Positions 4,702-10,244 of a DNA stretch of 20,955 nt are shown piece after piece. The notes under the pieces are model-generated. The model searched no databases, was not told the origin of the DNA, and saw only the letters and a program-made list of their open reading frames with translations. Source of the DNA: a virus. The first letter of the stretch is position 1, and every line of letters begins with the position of its first letter. A program made the position numbers and the translations under genes. The stretch spans positions 1-20,955 of IMG/VR virus record IMGVR_UViG_3300043466_003819; one strand, written 5' to 3'.

Positions 4702-4995
4702 ATGGCTAAAAAAACTTACAAGGACACAGACGGAACGTCATTTCGTGGAATTACAATTCAAGCTTCAGTTGATCAATTAACAAAAGCTTTTGGGGAACCT
4801 GAGAATAATAATACGGGTGAGGACAAAGTAAATTTCGTATGGGATATGGAAACTGAGGATGGAGAAGTATTTACAATTTACGATTGGAAAGAGGGTCGTC
4901 CATTGAGATCGGATGAATTTGTAACGTGGCATATCGGAGCTAAAAGTGAATCAGATTCGAGAATTGCTCAAAGAGAATTACTAAAAGCCCTTTAA
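4702..4995 (+). CDS. Conserved small phage protein, 97 aa
   Basis: Starts MAKKTYKDTDGTSFRGITI after the leader. The core LTKAFGEPENNNTGEDKVNF, then FVWDMETEDGEVFTIYDWKEG and VTWHIGAKSES, matches a widespread phage family with the pattern 'lekaFGeP...DKv...W...dG.vftIYDWKe......w.HIG'. It has no known function (recalled, not searched). It is a small alpha/beta protein with no membrane segment. A 7-bp hairpin AAGCCCT/AGGGCTT (4985-5004) spans its stop codon and lies directly before the tRNA-like gene at 5011. Readthrough into the tRNA region is plausible because the hairpin lacks a T run. Confidence 0.8.
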   Translation: MAKKTYKDTDGTSFRGITIQASVDQLTKAFGEPENNNTGEDKVNFVWDMETEDGEVFTIYDWKEGRPLRSDEFVTWHIGAKSESDSRIAQRELLKAL

Positions 4996-5004
4996 TCAGG
5001 GCTT
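4985..5004 (+). terminator. Stop-codon hairpin before tRNA-like gene
   Basis: AAGCCCT (4985-4991) pairs with AGGGCTT (4998-5004), loop TTAATC. It is followed by ATAAATAG rather than T, so it may be a 3'-end or processing signal more than an intrinsic terminator. TATAAATA at 5004-5011 resembles the T4 late-promoter motif. Confidence 0.45.
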
Positions 5005-5010
5005 ATAAAT

Positions 5011-5144
5011 AGTCAGGTGGCGGAATGGTAGACGCTAAGAAGTTGGTTTATAGTTTCTCAAACAATGCGATGTTGTTTGAAACCAAGACACTTTAGGTGT
5101 AGAAAAATTTGAAACATACAGGTTCGAATCCTGTCCTAACTACA
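5011..5144 (+). tRNA. tRNA-Leu-like gene with about 45 extra nt in the anticodon region
   Basis: Acceptor arm AGTCAGG (5011-5017) pairs with CCTAACT (5135-5141), 6 of 7. The D arm GCG...CGC (5020-5035), with the GGTAGA loop, is typical of tRNA-Leu. The T arm ACAGG-TTCGAAT-CCTGT (5118-5134) is perfect. At about 132 nt it is some 45 nt longer than a tRNA-Leu. The excess lies between the D and T arms and forms a hairpin: TTGGTTT/AAACCAA outer (5043-5049 with 5080-5086) and TCAAACAA/TTGTTTGA inner (5058-5065 with 5073-5080). CTAA (5035-5038) could pair with TTAG (5093-5096) as an anticodon stem. I cannot fix an anticodon. It may be an intron-bearing tRNA, a non-canonical tRNA-like RNA or a decayed gene. 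Confidence 0.5.
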
Positions 5145-5164
5145 AACAATTAAAACTAAAAACT

Positions 5165-5257
5165 ATGGAACACGCTTATTATTGGGTATCTACATTTTTA
5201 CAACTAATTATGATTATCATTTTAGGTGGAATTTATGAAAATGTAAAAAAAAAATAA
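5165..5257 (+). CDS. 30-aa single-helix membrane microprotein
   Basis: ATG at 5165 follows AACAATTAAAACTAAAAACT, which resembles the leader used by most genes here. The product begins MEHAYYWVSTFLQLIMIIIL and ends in a basic tail NVKKK. It has one membrane helix (residues 5-22). The ORF lies exactly between the two tRNA-Leu-like sequences (20 nt after the first, 5 nt before the second). It may simply have arrived with a duplication of the tRNA, or it may be a real small membrane protein. It is short enough that chance is possible. Confidence 0.45.
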   Translation: MEHAYYWVSTFLQLIMIIILGGIYENVKKK

Positions 5258-5262
5258 AAAAC

Positions 5263-5342
5263 AGTCAGGTGGCGGAATTGGGTCAAGCTATGGTACTTTT
5301 TAACAATACTTAAGCATACAGGTTCGAATCCTGTCCTGACTA
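5263..5342 (+). tRNA. Second tRNA-Leu-like sequence, possibly degenerate
   Basis: Acceptor arm AGTCAGG (5263-5269) pairs perfectly with CCTGACT (5335-5341). The T arm ACAGG-TTCGAAT-CCTGT (5318-5334) is perfect and identical to the first copy. The D arm is weaker (GC/GC, 5272-5273 with 5287-5288). GTACT/AATAC (5293-5297 with 5305-5309, one mismatch) gives a 7-nt loop TTTTAAC. Read literally, the anticodon would be TTA, which matches the stop codon UAA. The long variable arm of tRNA-Leu is missing. It is either an atypical or suppressor-like tRNA or, more likely, a decayed duplicate. Confidence 0.45.
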
Positions 5343-5374
5343 CAAAAATAAATTAAAAAAAGTTACTAAAATAG

Positions 5375-5405
5375 TTGCCTCATAAAATTAATGTTCTTAT
5401 CTTTA
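5375..5405 (+). promoter_or_regulatory. Bacteroidota-type promoter for 5434-6219
   Basis: TTG 5375-5377, 20-nt spacer, TATCTTTA 5398-5405, then GGTATCAATAATTAAAAC. Confidence 0.85.
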
Positions 5406-5433
5406 GGTATCAATAATTAAAACATATAACATT

Positions 5434-6219
5434 ATGACAAGAGTTCAAATTTTAGAGAAAAAAGTTGAAGTATTAGTTTCAGAAAAACAATCTATAGCAT
5501 CTCAAAGATATGCTTGTAGAGAGAGATTTGAAAAAGCTTTAACAAGAGGATTTAATAGATACTTCAGAGGAATTGTTTCTGAGGATATTAGAATTGAATG
5601 TACTCAAACAGGAATTTACTTCAAGAAAATGAATGAAGAAGGTTCCTATGAGAAAGAATTATTTAGTATTTATCTTAAGGAGACTTATTTTTCTATAGAA
5701 AAAAGAGAGGAAATGTTTCGTGGTTGTGAATTATCTTACTATACAACCTCTTCTAATTCAGATTGGGAATTAGAGAGATTAACAAATTTGGGTAGAGTTG
5801 CTCAAGTATTAAAAGATTTTAAAGATGAAGTTGTAAATCAAGCAAATGAATTAGCAAAGATTTATAATGCTGAAATGGAAATAGAAAAGTTTTATGAGAG
5901 AGAATCTTTAGTTGAAAAGCAAATCTCAGAAATTAGATCTCAAATCAAAGCTTTTGAAAAAGAGAGAATAGTATTTGATTTAAAGAATGAAGGAATTACT
6001 TTTGATGTAGGTTGTAATATTCAATTGAAGTGGAATTATGCTCCTAGAATTGTAAGTTTAAAATTAATTGACTTTTCTAAATCAGGGAAGAAAGCTACAG
6101 CAATCTTTGAATGGGAGAGAGGGAGAGAGTCTAGAGAAGAAAATGTAAATGTTGATTCTATTATTGATCAAGTATTAGGATTTGCTAAAAATATTACTCA
6201 GTCCGTTTTAGCTGAGTAG
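5434..6219 (+). CDS. Hypothetical coiled-coil protein, 261 aa
   Basis: Starts MTRVQILEKKVEVLVSEKQS, a heptad-like helix over about residues 1-40. A mixed middle region carries FNRYFRGIVSEDIRIECTQ and FSIYLKETYFSIEKREEMF. A second long Glu/Lys/Gln-rich helical stretch follows (about 125-180, ending SEIRSQIKAFEKERIVFDL), then a beta-rich C-terminus (IQLKWNYAPRIVSLKLIDF). There is no catalytic motif, signal peptide or membrane helix. It is the largest gene of the promoter-per-gene block and is transcribed alone. A terminator-like hairpin (6196-6217) overlaps its last codons. Structural or scaffold-like roles fit the coiled coil but are only guesses. Confidence 0.75.
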   Translation: MTRVQILEKKVEVLVSEKQSIASQRYACRERFEKALTRGFNRYFRGIVSEDIRIECTQTGIYFKKMNEEGSYEKELFSIYLKETYFSIEKREEMFRGCELSYYTTSSNSDWELERLTNLGRVAQVLKDFKDEVVNQANELAKIYNAEMEIEKFYERESLVEKQISEIRSQIKAFEKERIVFDLKNEGITFDVGCNIQLKWNYAPRIVSLKLIDFSKSGKKATAIFEWERGRESREENVNVDSIIDQVLGFAKNITQSVLAE

Positions 6220-6225
6220 TTTTAA
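6196..6225 (+). terminator. Terminator at end of 5434-6219
   Basis: ACTCAG (6196-6201) pairs with CTGAGT (6212-6217), 10-nt loop, followed by AGTTTTAATTGTT. The hairpin includes the first base of the stop codon. Confidence 0.55.
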
Positions 6226-6308
6226 TTGTTGATACGAAGAGAGCTGCTATGAAAATAGCGGCTTTCCTAGGTGACCGCTAGGTCGGTTTTTAATTATTGA
6301 TATTGGAG

Positions 6309-6342
6309 CCTCTCTATTAATTTAGAGGGGTTTTCCTTTTTT
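6309..6342 (+). terminator. Intrinsic terminator in RNA-rich gap
   Basis: CCTCTCTA (6309-6316) pairs with TAGAGGGG (6323-6330, one G-U), followed by TTTTCCTTTTTT. Confidence 0.65.
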
Positions 6343-6370
6343 CTTGCTATTTATATATGTAATGACAATA

Positions 6371-6522
6371 GATTGGAGTCTTAGTCTTAACAGAGCATAT
6401 AGTTGGATACAGAGGATTATTTCCTTATATTTATTTTAGATTACTATTCTCTTTAGTGTGCACTCCAATCCACTTAAGAGATAATCATAAAGAGCTTCTC
6501 TTAATTGAGAGGCTCTTTTTTT
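6371..6522 (+). ncRNA. Candidate small RNA with long-range helix and terminator
   Basis: GATTGGAGT (6371-6379) and ACTCCAATC (6462-6470) form a perfect 9-bp helix enclosing 82 nt. A strong terminator follows (AGAGCTTCTC/GAGAGGCTCT, 6491-6516, then a T run to 6522). This is the layout of a terminated structured RNA. I see no clear -33/-7 pair upstream, so it may be processed from the preceding transcript. Confidence 0.45.
6491..6522 (+). terminator. Strong intrinsic terminator
   Basis: AGAGCTTCTC (6491-6500), loop TTAATT, GAGAGGCTCT (6507-6516) with one G-U pair, then TTTTTTT. This is the best terminator in the gap. Confidence 0.8.
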
Positions 6523-6784
6523 ATATGCCTTATTGTCTTATGACGATAATCCTTTAAGGCGTCTAATCCTTATAAAATCCATCTGATGGGACTTCGATTG
6601 TAATCTGAAAAGGATCAATCACCTTACCTAGACGAAGCAGCTAGGATAGGAGCTAGGTGAGAAGGGTGCTTTGGCTCACAAGAGTATGTTACATCAAACA
6701 TCAGGACAGTACCATGAAAAAGGAAGTAATGGGAATTAAAATCTTTATATGTATACTTATGTTTAATAATTAAAATAAAATAAT

Positions 6785-6988
6785 ATGGCTGGAAAATATT
6801 CTAAGATAAAATGGATGAGTAATCAAACCTTTGGAGACTATAACTTAGATAGAACTATCAAAACAGATAACTTATCTAAATCTCAGCTGGAAAGATATTT
6901 GAAGAAGAAAAGGTTAGAATCCCAGAGAAGGGAAGAAGAATTAAGAGAACCTAGAGTAAAAAGAAATGGTAAAATAATTAAAAAATAG
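6785..6988 (+). CDS. Small basic helical protein, 67 aa
   Basis: Starts MAGKYSKIKWMSNQTFGDYN. From about residue 30 it is an uninterrupted Lys/Arg/Glu-rich helix (SQLERYLKKKRLESQRREEE) ending in KRNGKIIKK. There is no membrane segment. It may bind nucleic acid, which is inferred only from its charge. Upstream is TTTAATAATTAAAATAAAAT, a relic or variant of the common leader, without a convincing -33/-7 pair, so transcription may come from the RNA-rich gap. Its stop TAG merges with the next promoter's -33 region (TAGTTGCC). Confidence 0.7.
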   Translation: MAGKYSKIKWMSNQTFGDYNLDRTIKTDNLSKSQLERYLKKKRLESQRREEELREPRVKRNGKIIKK

Positions 6989-7019
6989 TTGCCTCCTATT
7001 ATCTTTCTTCTTATCTTTA
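6989..7019 (+). promoter_or_regulatory. Bacteroidota-type promoter for 7048-7242
   Basis: TTG 6989-6991, 20-nt spacer, TATCTTTA 7012-7019, then GGTATCAATAATTAAAAC. The TTG is 1 nt after the previous gene's stop codon. Confidence 0.85.
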
Positions 7020-7047
7020 GGTATCAATAATTAAAACATATAAAACT

Positions 7048-7242
7048 ATGATGGACGTTAACTACTTTTTAGATCAAGCACAGAATTCTTATCAACATGA
7101 ATTCAACGAAGATTGGGCAGATGTTATAATGGAGATGACAGATGACTTTACAATGTTAATAACAGAAGATGGTTATGCAATGACTATCGACTGGACTACA
7201 GAAGGAGAATTTAATGGTTATAATTCTCACAATAATAGTTAA
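7048..7242 (+). CDS. Small acidic protein, 64 aa
   Basis: Two adjacent ATGs (7048 and 7051) are possible starts; both keep MDVNYFLDQAQNSYQHEFN. The protein is strongly acidic (NEDWADVIMEMTDDFTMLIT, EDGYAMTIDW) and short, without membrane helices. Small acidic phage proteins often mimic DNA or bind host regulators, but nothing here shows that. It is monocistronic, between two standard promoter cassettes. Function unknown. Confidence 0.7.
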   Translation: MMDVNYFLDQAQNSYQHEFNEDWADVIMEMTDDFTMLITEDGYAMTIDWTTEGEFNGYNSHNNS

Positions 7243-7250
7243 TAAAAAAG

Positions 7251-7281
7251 TTGCCTCACAAAGATAAAGTTCTTATCTTTA
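7251..7281 (+). promoter_or_regulatory. Orphan promoter cassette
   Basis: TTG 7251-7253, 20-nt spacer, TATCTTTA 7274-7281, then GGTATTAATAATTAAAAAT, i.e. a full cassette. Downstream there is no real gene: ATG at 7309 gives only MSELEKG then TAG. The transcript would end at the hairpin at 7389-7411, about 120 nt. Confidence 0.75.
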
Positions 7282-7287
7282 GGTATT

Positions 7288-7411
7288 AATAATTAAAAAT
7301 AAAGTGTTATGAGTGAATTAGAAAAGGGTTAGTAATATTTAGTGGAGAAAAAAGGGAGGAGAAAATAATTGTTATGAAAAAAAAAGTTAGCAGATTAGTT
7401 GCTAGTCTGCT
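7288..7411 (+). pseudogene. Short transcript or gene remnant after orphan promoter
   Basis: The reading frame opening at 7309 (MSELEKG) is closed by TAG TAA after seven codons; in the same frame YLVEKKGRRK follows and stops again. A second ATG at 7374 gives MKKKVSRLVASLLSFSYL (18 aa) running through the terminator and next promoter, which is unlikely to be a gene. The cassette therefore drives either a decayed gene, a seven-residue leader peptide or a non-coding RNA. Confidence 0.45.
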
Positions 7412-7418
7412 TTCTTTT
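7389..7418 (+). terminator. Terminator with the next -33 TTG as its loop
   Basis: AGCAGATTAG (7389-7398) pairs with CTAGTCTGCT (7402-7411), ten pairs with one G-U, followed by TTCTTTTTC. The three-base loop is TTG (7399-7401), the -33 element of the next promoter. Confidence 0.85.
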
Positions 7419-7429
7419 TCTTATCTTTA
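7399..7429 (+). promoter_or_regulatory. Bacteroidota-type promoter for 7458-7643
   Basis: TTG 7399-7401, 20-nt spacer, TATCTTTA 7422-7429, leader GGTATCAATAATTAAAAC. Its -33 element forms the loop of a 10-bp terminator stem. Confidence 0.85.
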
Positions 7430-7457
7430 GGTATCAATAATTAAAACAAACAATATT

Positions 7458-7643
7458 ATGACACAGGTTATTCAAAAAGGAGGTTCTATCGGAACAACTA
7501 ACAAAGTAGTTAAGGAATTTGAAAATCATGAAGAAGCAAAAGCATATGCTAAGCTAAGAAGATCTTATCTATCTCCAGGAGAAAAGAATTATTACGGTAT
7601 GTCTTATACTGTAAAAAAGATTAAAAAAAAGTTGCTTAATTAA
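7458..7643 (+). CDS. Hypothetical protein, 61 aa
   Basis: Starts MTQVIQKGGSIGTTNKVVKE. The middle segment FENHEEAKAYAKLRRSYLSP looks like the 'F....eA..ya..r...LspgEk.yYgmsY.v' layout of small phage proteins built as one helix packed on a beta hairpin, ending YYGMSYTVKKIKKK. It is basic at the C-terminus. The last codons (KKLLN) are encoded by the A-run and TTG of the next promoter, so gene end and promoter overlap. Function unknown. Confidence 0.75.
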   Translation: MTQVIQKGGSIGTTNKVVKEFENHEEAKAYAKLRRSYLSPGEKNYYGMSYTVKKIKKKLLN

Positions 7644-7662
7644 ATCCAATTTCTTATCTTTA
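7632..7662 (+). promoter_or_regulatory. Bacteroidota-type promoter for 7691-8041
   Basis: TTG 7632-7634 (inside the preceding coding end), 20-nt spacer, TATCTTTA 7655-7662, then GGTATTAATAATTAAAAC. Confidence 0.85.
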
Positions 7663-7690
7663 GGTATTAATAATTAAAACATATAAAATC

Positions 7691-8041
7691 ATGACAAAAG
7701 ATCAAACATTAGTAGCATTAGGAAATCAATTAGATTCATTCTATTCTTTACAACAAGTAATTGATATTGTAAAAAATATTGAAGTAGGTCCAAGTAGAAA
7801 GATTACAGTTACAGATATTCAAAGAGCAATTGACAATGTAGTTGATATTTTTGAAAGAAACACAGAAGATGTAGTTGAATACACAAATGTTGAATTCAAG
7901 ATTAGCTATGATAATAGAATTGAAGTAGAGAGTGTTAGATTGAGTATGGATTCTATCAGAGAAATACTTGAGAACAACTTTATGGATTTTGGTGAAGTTG
8001 AAGTAGAAGTTAAAGAAGAAAAAGAAGAAAATGAATTATAA
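7691..8041 (+). CDS. Hypothetical acidic protein, 116 aa
   Basis: Starts MTKDQTLVALGNQLDSFYSL. Residues 1-60 look helical (LQQVIDIVKNIE, TVTDIQRAIDNVVDIFER), followed by beta-type segments (NVEFKISYDNRIEVESVRLS), one helix (MDSIREILENNF) and a Glu-rich tail VEVEVKEEKEENEL. It has no cysteines, membrane helices or recognised motif. Monocistronic, with its own promoter and a UUCG-type hairpin after it. Function unknown. Confidence 0.75.
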   Translation: MTKDQTLVALGNQLDSFYSLQQVIDIVKNIEVGPSRKITVTDIQRAIDNVVDIFERNTEDVVEYTNVEFKISYDNRIEVESVRLSMDSIREILENNFMDFGEVEVEVKEEKEENEL

Positions 8042-8047
8042 ATAAAG

Positions 8048-8078
8048 TTGCCTCTTCGGAGGCTTCTTCTTATCTTTA
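8048..8078 (+). promoter_or_regulatory. Promoter with UUCG hairpin in spacer, for 8107-8763
   Basis: TTG 8048-8050, 20-nt spacer, TATCTTTA 8071-8078. GCCTC (8050-8054)-TTCG-GAGGC (8059-8063), then TTCTTCTTAT, is the probable terminator of the preceding gene and occupies the spacer. Confidence 0.85.
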
Positions 8079-8106
8079 GGTATCAATAATTAAAACAATA
8101 TAAACT

Positions 8107-8379
8107 ATGTCAAATTTATTATCAACAGCAAAAAATTTATTAAAAGATCAGGCAATTGAATTGTATGATATCTATGCAGAAGATATTCCTTTAAAGAAAG
8201 AAGACTACAGAAGTCATTATGCTAATCTAGGAGAACGATTATTTGAAATTGATTCAATTAATTTATTCTCAGAATTAATCGCTAAGCTTGAATCTAATTC
8301 CTTTTCTGAATTAGGTTATGATTCTGATGATGAAGATTTATTAGAAGAGTTTTTAGAAAAAGTGAAGAAATCTCAGTAA
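8107..8379 (+). CDS. Hypothetical protein, 90 aa
   Basis: Starts MSNLLSTAKNLLKDQAIELY. It is predominantly helical and acidic, with a DSDDEDLLEEFLEKVKK C-terminus. There is no membrane helix or motif. It is first gene of a three-gene transcript (8107, 8381 and 8611) with a 1-nt gap to the next start (TAATATG). Function unknown. Confidence 0.75.
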   Translation: MSNLLSTAKNLLKDQAIELYDIYAEDIPLKKEDYRSHYANLGERLFEIDSINLFSELIAKLESNSFSELGYDSDDEDLLEEFLEKVKKSQ

Positions 8380-8380
8380 T

Positions 8381-8614
8381 ATGTCATACGAGAGAAATAT
8401 AAAAGGAACATGGAAAGGAAAGGAGAGGAAGGTGTCTAAGCCTTCTTCTCCGATGATAGGGGTAGTGTATAAGGGGGTAGGTAAATCCTGTGGTAGGGAA
8501 GAGGTAGGAGTCTTAGTAGAGATGTTTGATCAGAACGATGAAGCAATCCTTAGAACAAAAGAAAATAAATTAATCTCAGTAGATAAAAGATCATTAAAAG
8601 CAATCACAGTATGA
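8381..8614 (+). CDS. Hypothetical basic protein, 77 aa
   Basis: Starts MSYERNIKGTWKGKERKVSK. After a basic N-terminus, the segments MIGVVYKGVGKSCGREEVGV and EAILRTKENKLISVDKRSLK suggest a small all-beta, SH3-like fold, but the match is loose. It is translationally coupled to the previous gene (1-nt gap) and overlaps the next by ATGA at 8611-8614. Local GC is higher than in its neighbours (GGAAAGG-type runs), which may indicate a different origin. Function unknown. Confidence 0.7.
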   Translation: MSYERNIKGTWKGKERKVSKPSSPMIGVVYKGVGKSCGREEVGVLVEMFDQNDEAILRTKENKLISVDKRSLKAITV

Positions 8615-8763
8615 AAGAACAAATATTAAATGAACTTACAGCAACAATGAATCGTCTAATGACTACAGAAGAGATCTTAGACTTCTTTGAAAACATATTA
8701 GGAGAGATGTCTGAGGATAGATTACAGAATATATTGGCAGAGGTAAGAGCTAACTATAATTAA
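8611..8763 (+). CDS. Small helical protein, 50 aa
   Basis: This short ORF starts in the ATGA overlap with the previous stop. The product MKEQILNELTATMNRLMTTE continues EILDFFENILGEMSEDRLQN and ends AEVRANYN, two amphipathic helices. Its tight coupling and clean end (TAA directly before AAAATAGTTGCC of the next promoter) support it as a real gene. It is of the size of small phage regulatory or anti-host proteins; no function can be assigned. Confidence 0.7.
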   Translation: MKEQILNELTATMNRLMTTEEILDFFENILGEMSEDRLQNILAEVRANYN

Positions 8764-8770
8764 AAAATAG

Positions 8771-8801
8771 TTGCCTCTTAGAATAATAGTTCTTATCTTT
8801 A
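8771..8801 (+). promoter_or_regulatory. Bacteroidota-type promoter for 8830-9012
   Basis: TTG 8771-8773, 20-nt spacer, TATCTTTA 8794-8801, leader GGTATCAATAATTAAAAC. Confidence 0.85.
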
Positions 8802-8829
8802 GGTATCAATAATTAAAACAATATAAATC

Positions 8830-9012
8830 ATGGAAGAAGTTAGAGAGTACTTTGCAAGCAATTATGGCCATATTGATCTTTGGTCTGTATCAGATGAGGA
8901 CATCACAGAGTTCTTAGAGAGAGTTTATTTAGAGGGTTTATCTTTTGAACAGAAGATGGATTGTTTTTGTGATTATTTAATGGCTAATCAGTTAGTTGAT
9001 TATGATGAATAG
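8830..9012 (+). CDS. Small acidic protein, 60 aa
   Basis: Starts MEEVREYFASNYGHIDLWSV. It is acidic and helical, with DEDITEFLERVYLEGLSFEQ and then MDCFCDYLMANQLVDYDE. Two cysteines (CFC) are close together. No motif is recognised. Monocistronic in the promoter-per-gene block. Confidence 0.7.
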   Translation: MEEVREYFASNYGHIDLWSVSDEDITEFLERVYLEGLSFEQKMDCFCDYLMANQLVDYDE

Positions 9013-9023
9013 TTAAAAAAAAG

Positions 9024-9054
9024 TTGCCTCTTCGGAGGCAATTTCTTATCTTTA
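9024..9054 (+). promoter_or_regulatory. Promoter with UUCG hairpin in spacer, for 9083-9346
   Basis: TTG 9024-9026, 20-nt spacer, TATCTTTA 9047-9054. TTGCCTC-TTCG-GAGGCAA (9024-9041) is the same terminator-like hairpin as at 3175-3192, and it includes the TTG. Confidence 0.85.
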
Positions 9055-9082
9055 GGTATCAATAATTAAAACAAGATACAAT

Positions 9083-9346
9083 ATGACAAGAGAACAATTT
9101 CTATCAGGAGTGAGCTTTAGAGTAAAAGGAGTTACTTACAAAGGAGCAAGGACTTTTTACTATGATGGATGTATAATGAAACAATCTAGATCTACTATAG
9201 ATGAGAGAGTAATCTACCAAGACTATCATGCCAATGTGATTAAGGTAGGAAGGGTTGGCTTTACAGCTTTTAGCTTTGTAATGAATAAGAAAGTAGTAGT
9301 TAAATATAGGTTTGAAGACTTAGTAGAATTTAAAGAGGAGGCTTAG
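9083..9346 (+). CDS. Hypothetical protein, 87 aa
   Basis: Starts MTREQFLSGVSFRVKGVTYK. It looks all-beta with repeated short strands (GARTFYYDGCIMKQSRSTID, VIKVGRVGFTAFSFVMNKKV, VVKYRFEDLVEF). There is no membrane helix or recognised motif. It is the last gene of the promoter-per-gene block, and its stop codon lies in the loop of a strong terminator hairpin (9338-9351 plus a T run). Function unknown. Confidence 0.75.
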   Translation: MTREQFLSGVSFRVKGVTYKGARTFYYDGCIMKQSRSTIDERVIYQDYHANVIKVGRVGFTAFSFVMNKKVVVKYRFEDLVEFKEEA

Positions 9347-9360
9347 GCCTCTTTTTTTTT
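9338..9360 (+). terminator. Intrinsic terminator closing the promoter-per-gene block
   Basis: GAGGC (9338-9342), loop TTAG containing the stop codon, GCCTC (9347-9351), then nine T. Confidence 0.85.
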
Positions 9361-9799
9361 ACCTGTAGGTCAAGGTGATGTCAAGGTGAGGGCAAGGTTA
9401 GAGAACACTGCTAGTTTATTTCCCTCAAACGGGTTCGCCGTCGGGTTCCTGCGCCACATAGAGAAGTATATTTCTGATGAAAATTGAGGTATGGGGGTAT
9501 ATATTTATATATACTATATAGCTTTAAGAAAGATGTTGTTATGGTTACTTTCCTTCCCTAGATCTCTCCAAGGCTAATTTCCCCAAGTTGTCCTCCTTCT
9601 CAAGTTTGGTCTATATAGCTGCTAAACCCTAGCACGGTTACCACCTATACCCCTTATCCTACCTCTATTGTTGTACTACTATGTGTTTATTTCTTATATT
9701 TAATATAGAACATTTCGTTTAATTTTCCAACTACCCCAGGATTTTTTTCCGGAAAATTTTTCGTTATATGAACATTATATATTTATATAAAAGAATAAT
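9361..9799. other. 440-bp gap without a gene
   Basis: No ORF of note on either strand. It contains CAAGGT at 9371, 9382 and 9393 (three copies, 11 nt apart), a relatively GC-rich patch around 9430-9462 (ACGGGTTCGCCGTCGGGTTC), a pyrimidine-rich stretch (9550-9660), a palindrome TTTTCCGGAAAA near 9745-9756, and a possible promoter at 9671-9702. I see no tRNA or clear structured RNA. Confidence 0.5.
9671..9702 (+). promoter_or_regulatory. Possible promoter for 9800-10225
   Basis: TTG 9671-9673, 21-nt spacer, TATATTTA 9695-9702. The spacer is one longer than usual and the standard leader is missing, so this is weaker than the others; the 5' UTR would be about 90 nt. Confidence 0.4.
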
Positions 9800-10225
9800 A
9801 TGAAAAAACTAGATACAAACCAACTCTTTAATATATTCCAGATGGGAGATGAAGAAGTGTACAGAGAACACCAAGTGGAGGATGTATTGGATAATTGTTT
9901 TGTACTCTTTGGTATGGTGGTTAAGGGTGTCGAGAATTACTACATAATTGATCAGTTATACCAAAAGAAGTATGGAGAACAGTATGACTGCGTAAGGGTA
10001 TCTATCAAACTAAAGTACTTTATAGGACTTGTGAGATACCTTGAGAGAATTAAGGAGATACCGGAAGATACATTACATATTATAGTAGATGAATTCGGAT
10101 TACAGGCTATAGTTTATGCTTTACAGCAAATGCTCGACCTATTTATAGAGGAGGAGTATTATGAAAAATGTACTACTATTACTAAATTTCAACAACTTTT
10201 TTCACTAAATCAGTTGGTAGAGTAA
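9800..10225 (+). CDS. Hypothetical protein, 141 aa
   Basis: Starts MKKLDTNQLFNIFQMGDEEV after an AT-rich leader (TATATAAAAGAATAAT). It is helical and moderately acidic throughout, with amphipathic segments LKYFIGLVRYLERIKEIPED and IVYALQQMLDLFIEEEYYEK. There is no signal peptide; hydrophobic stretches are too short for membrane helices. It is separated from its neighbours by its own possible promoter upstream and a clear promoter overlapping its 3' end. No family recognised. Confidence 0.75.
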   Translation: MKKLDTNQLFNIFQMGDEEVYREHQVEDVLDNCFVLFGMVVKGVENYYIIDQLYQKKYGEQYDCVRVSIKLKYFIGLVRYLERIKEIPEDTLHIIVDEFGLQAIVYALQQMLDLFIEEEYYEKCTTITKFQQLFSLNQLVE

Positions 10226-10244
10226 ATATAATTTCATATCTTTA
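10214..10244 (+). promoter_or_regulatory. Bacteroidota-type promoter for 10270-11115
   Basis: TTG 10214-10216 (inside the 3' end of the previous gene), 20-nt spacer, TATCTTTA 10237-10244. The leader differs from the standard one and contains TATAAATA (10254-10261). Confidence 0.75.

Larger units (their letters stand above)
6220..6784 (+). other. 560-bp ORF-free stretch of stacked hairpins (candidate RNA genes)
   Basis: No ORF of credible length occurs on either strand. Structures in order: GCTGCTAT/ATAGCGGC with a GAAA loop (6243-6262); GACC-GCTA-GGTC then GGTTTTT (about 6273-6291); CCTCTCTA/TAGAGGGG then TTTT (6309-6334); GATTGGAGT/ACTCCAATC (6371-6379 with 6462-6470); a 10-bp terminator hairpin with T7 (6491-6522); TTATTGTC/GACGATAA near 6531-6550; and CACCTTACCTAG with CTAGGT and AAGGGTG (6620-6668). 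The density of helices and of terminators suggests several small RNAs. No known RNA family is recognised. Confidence 0.55.

Noticed and set aside
7374-7430. 18-aa ORF MKKKVSRLVASLLSFSYL that looks like a signal peptide
   Set aside because: It is formed by the terminator hairpin and the next promoter, including its -7 element, so it is almost certainly an artefact.
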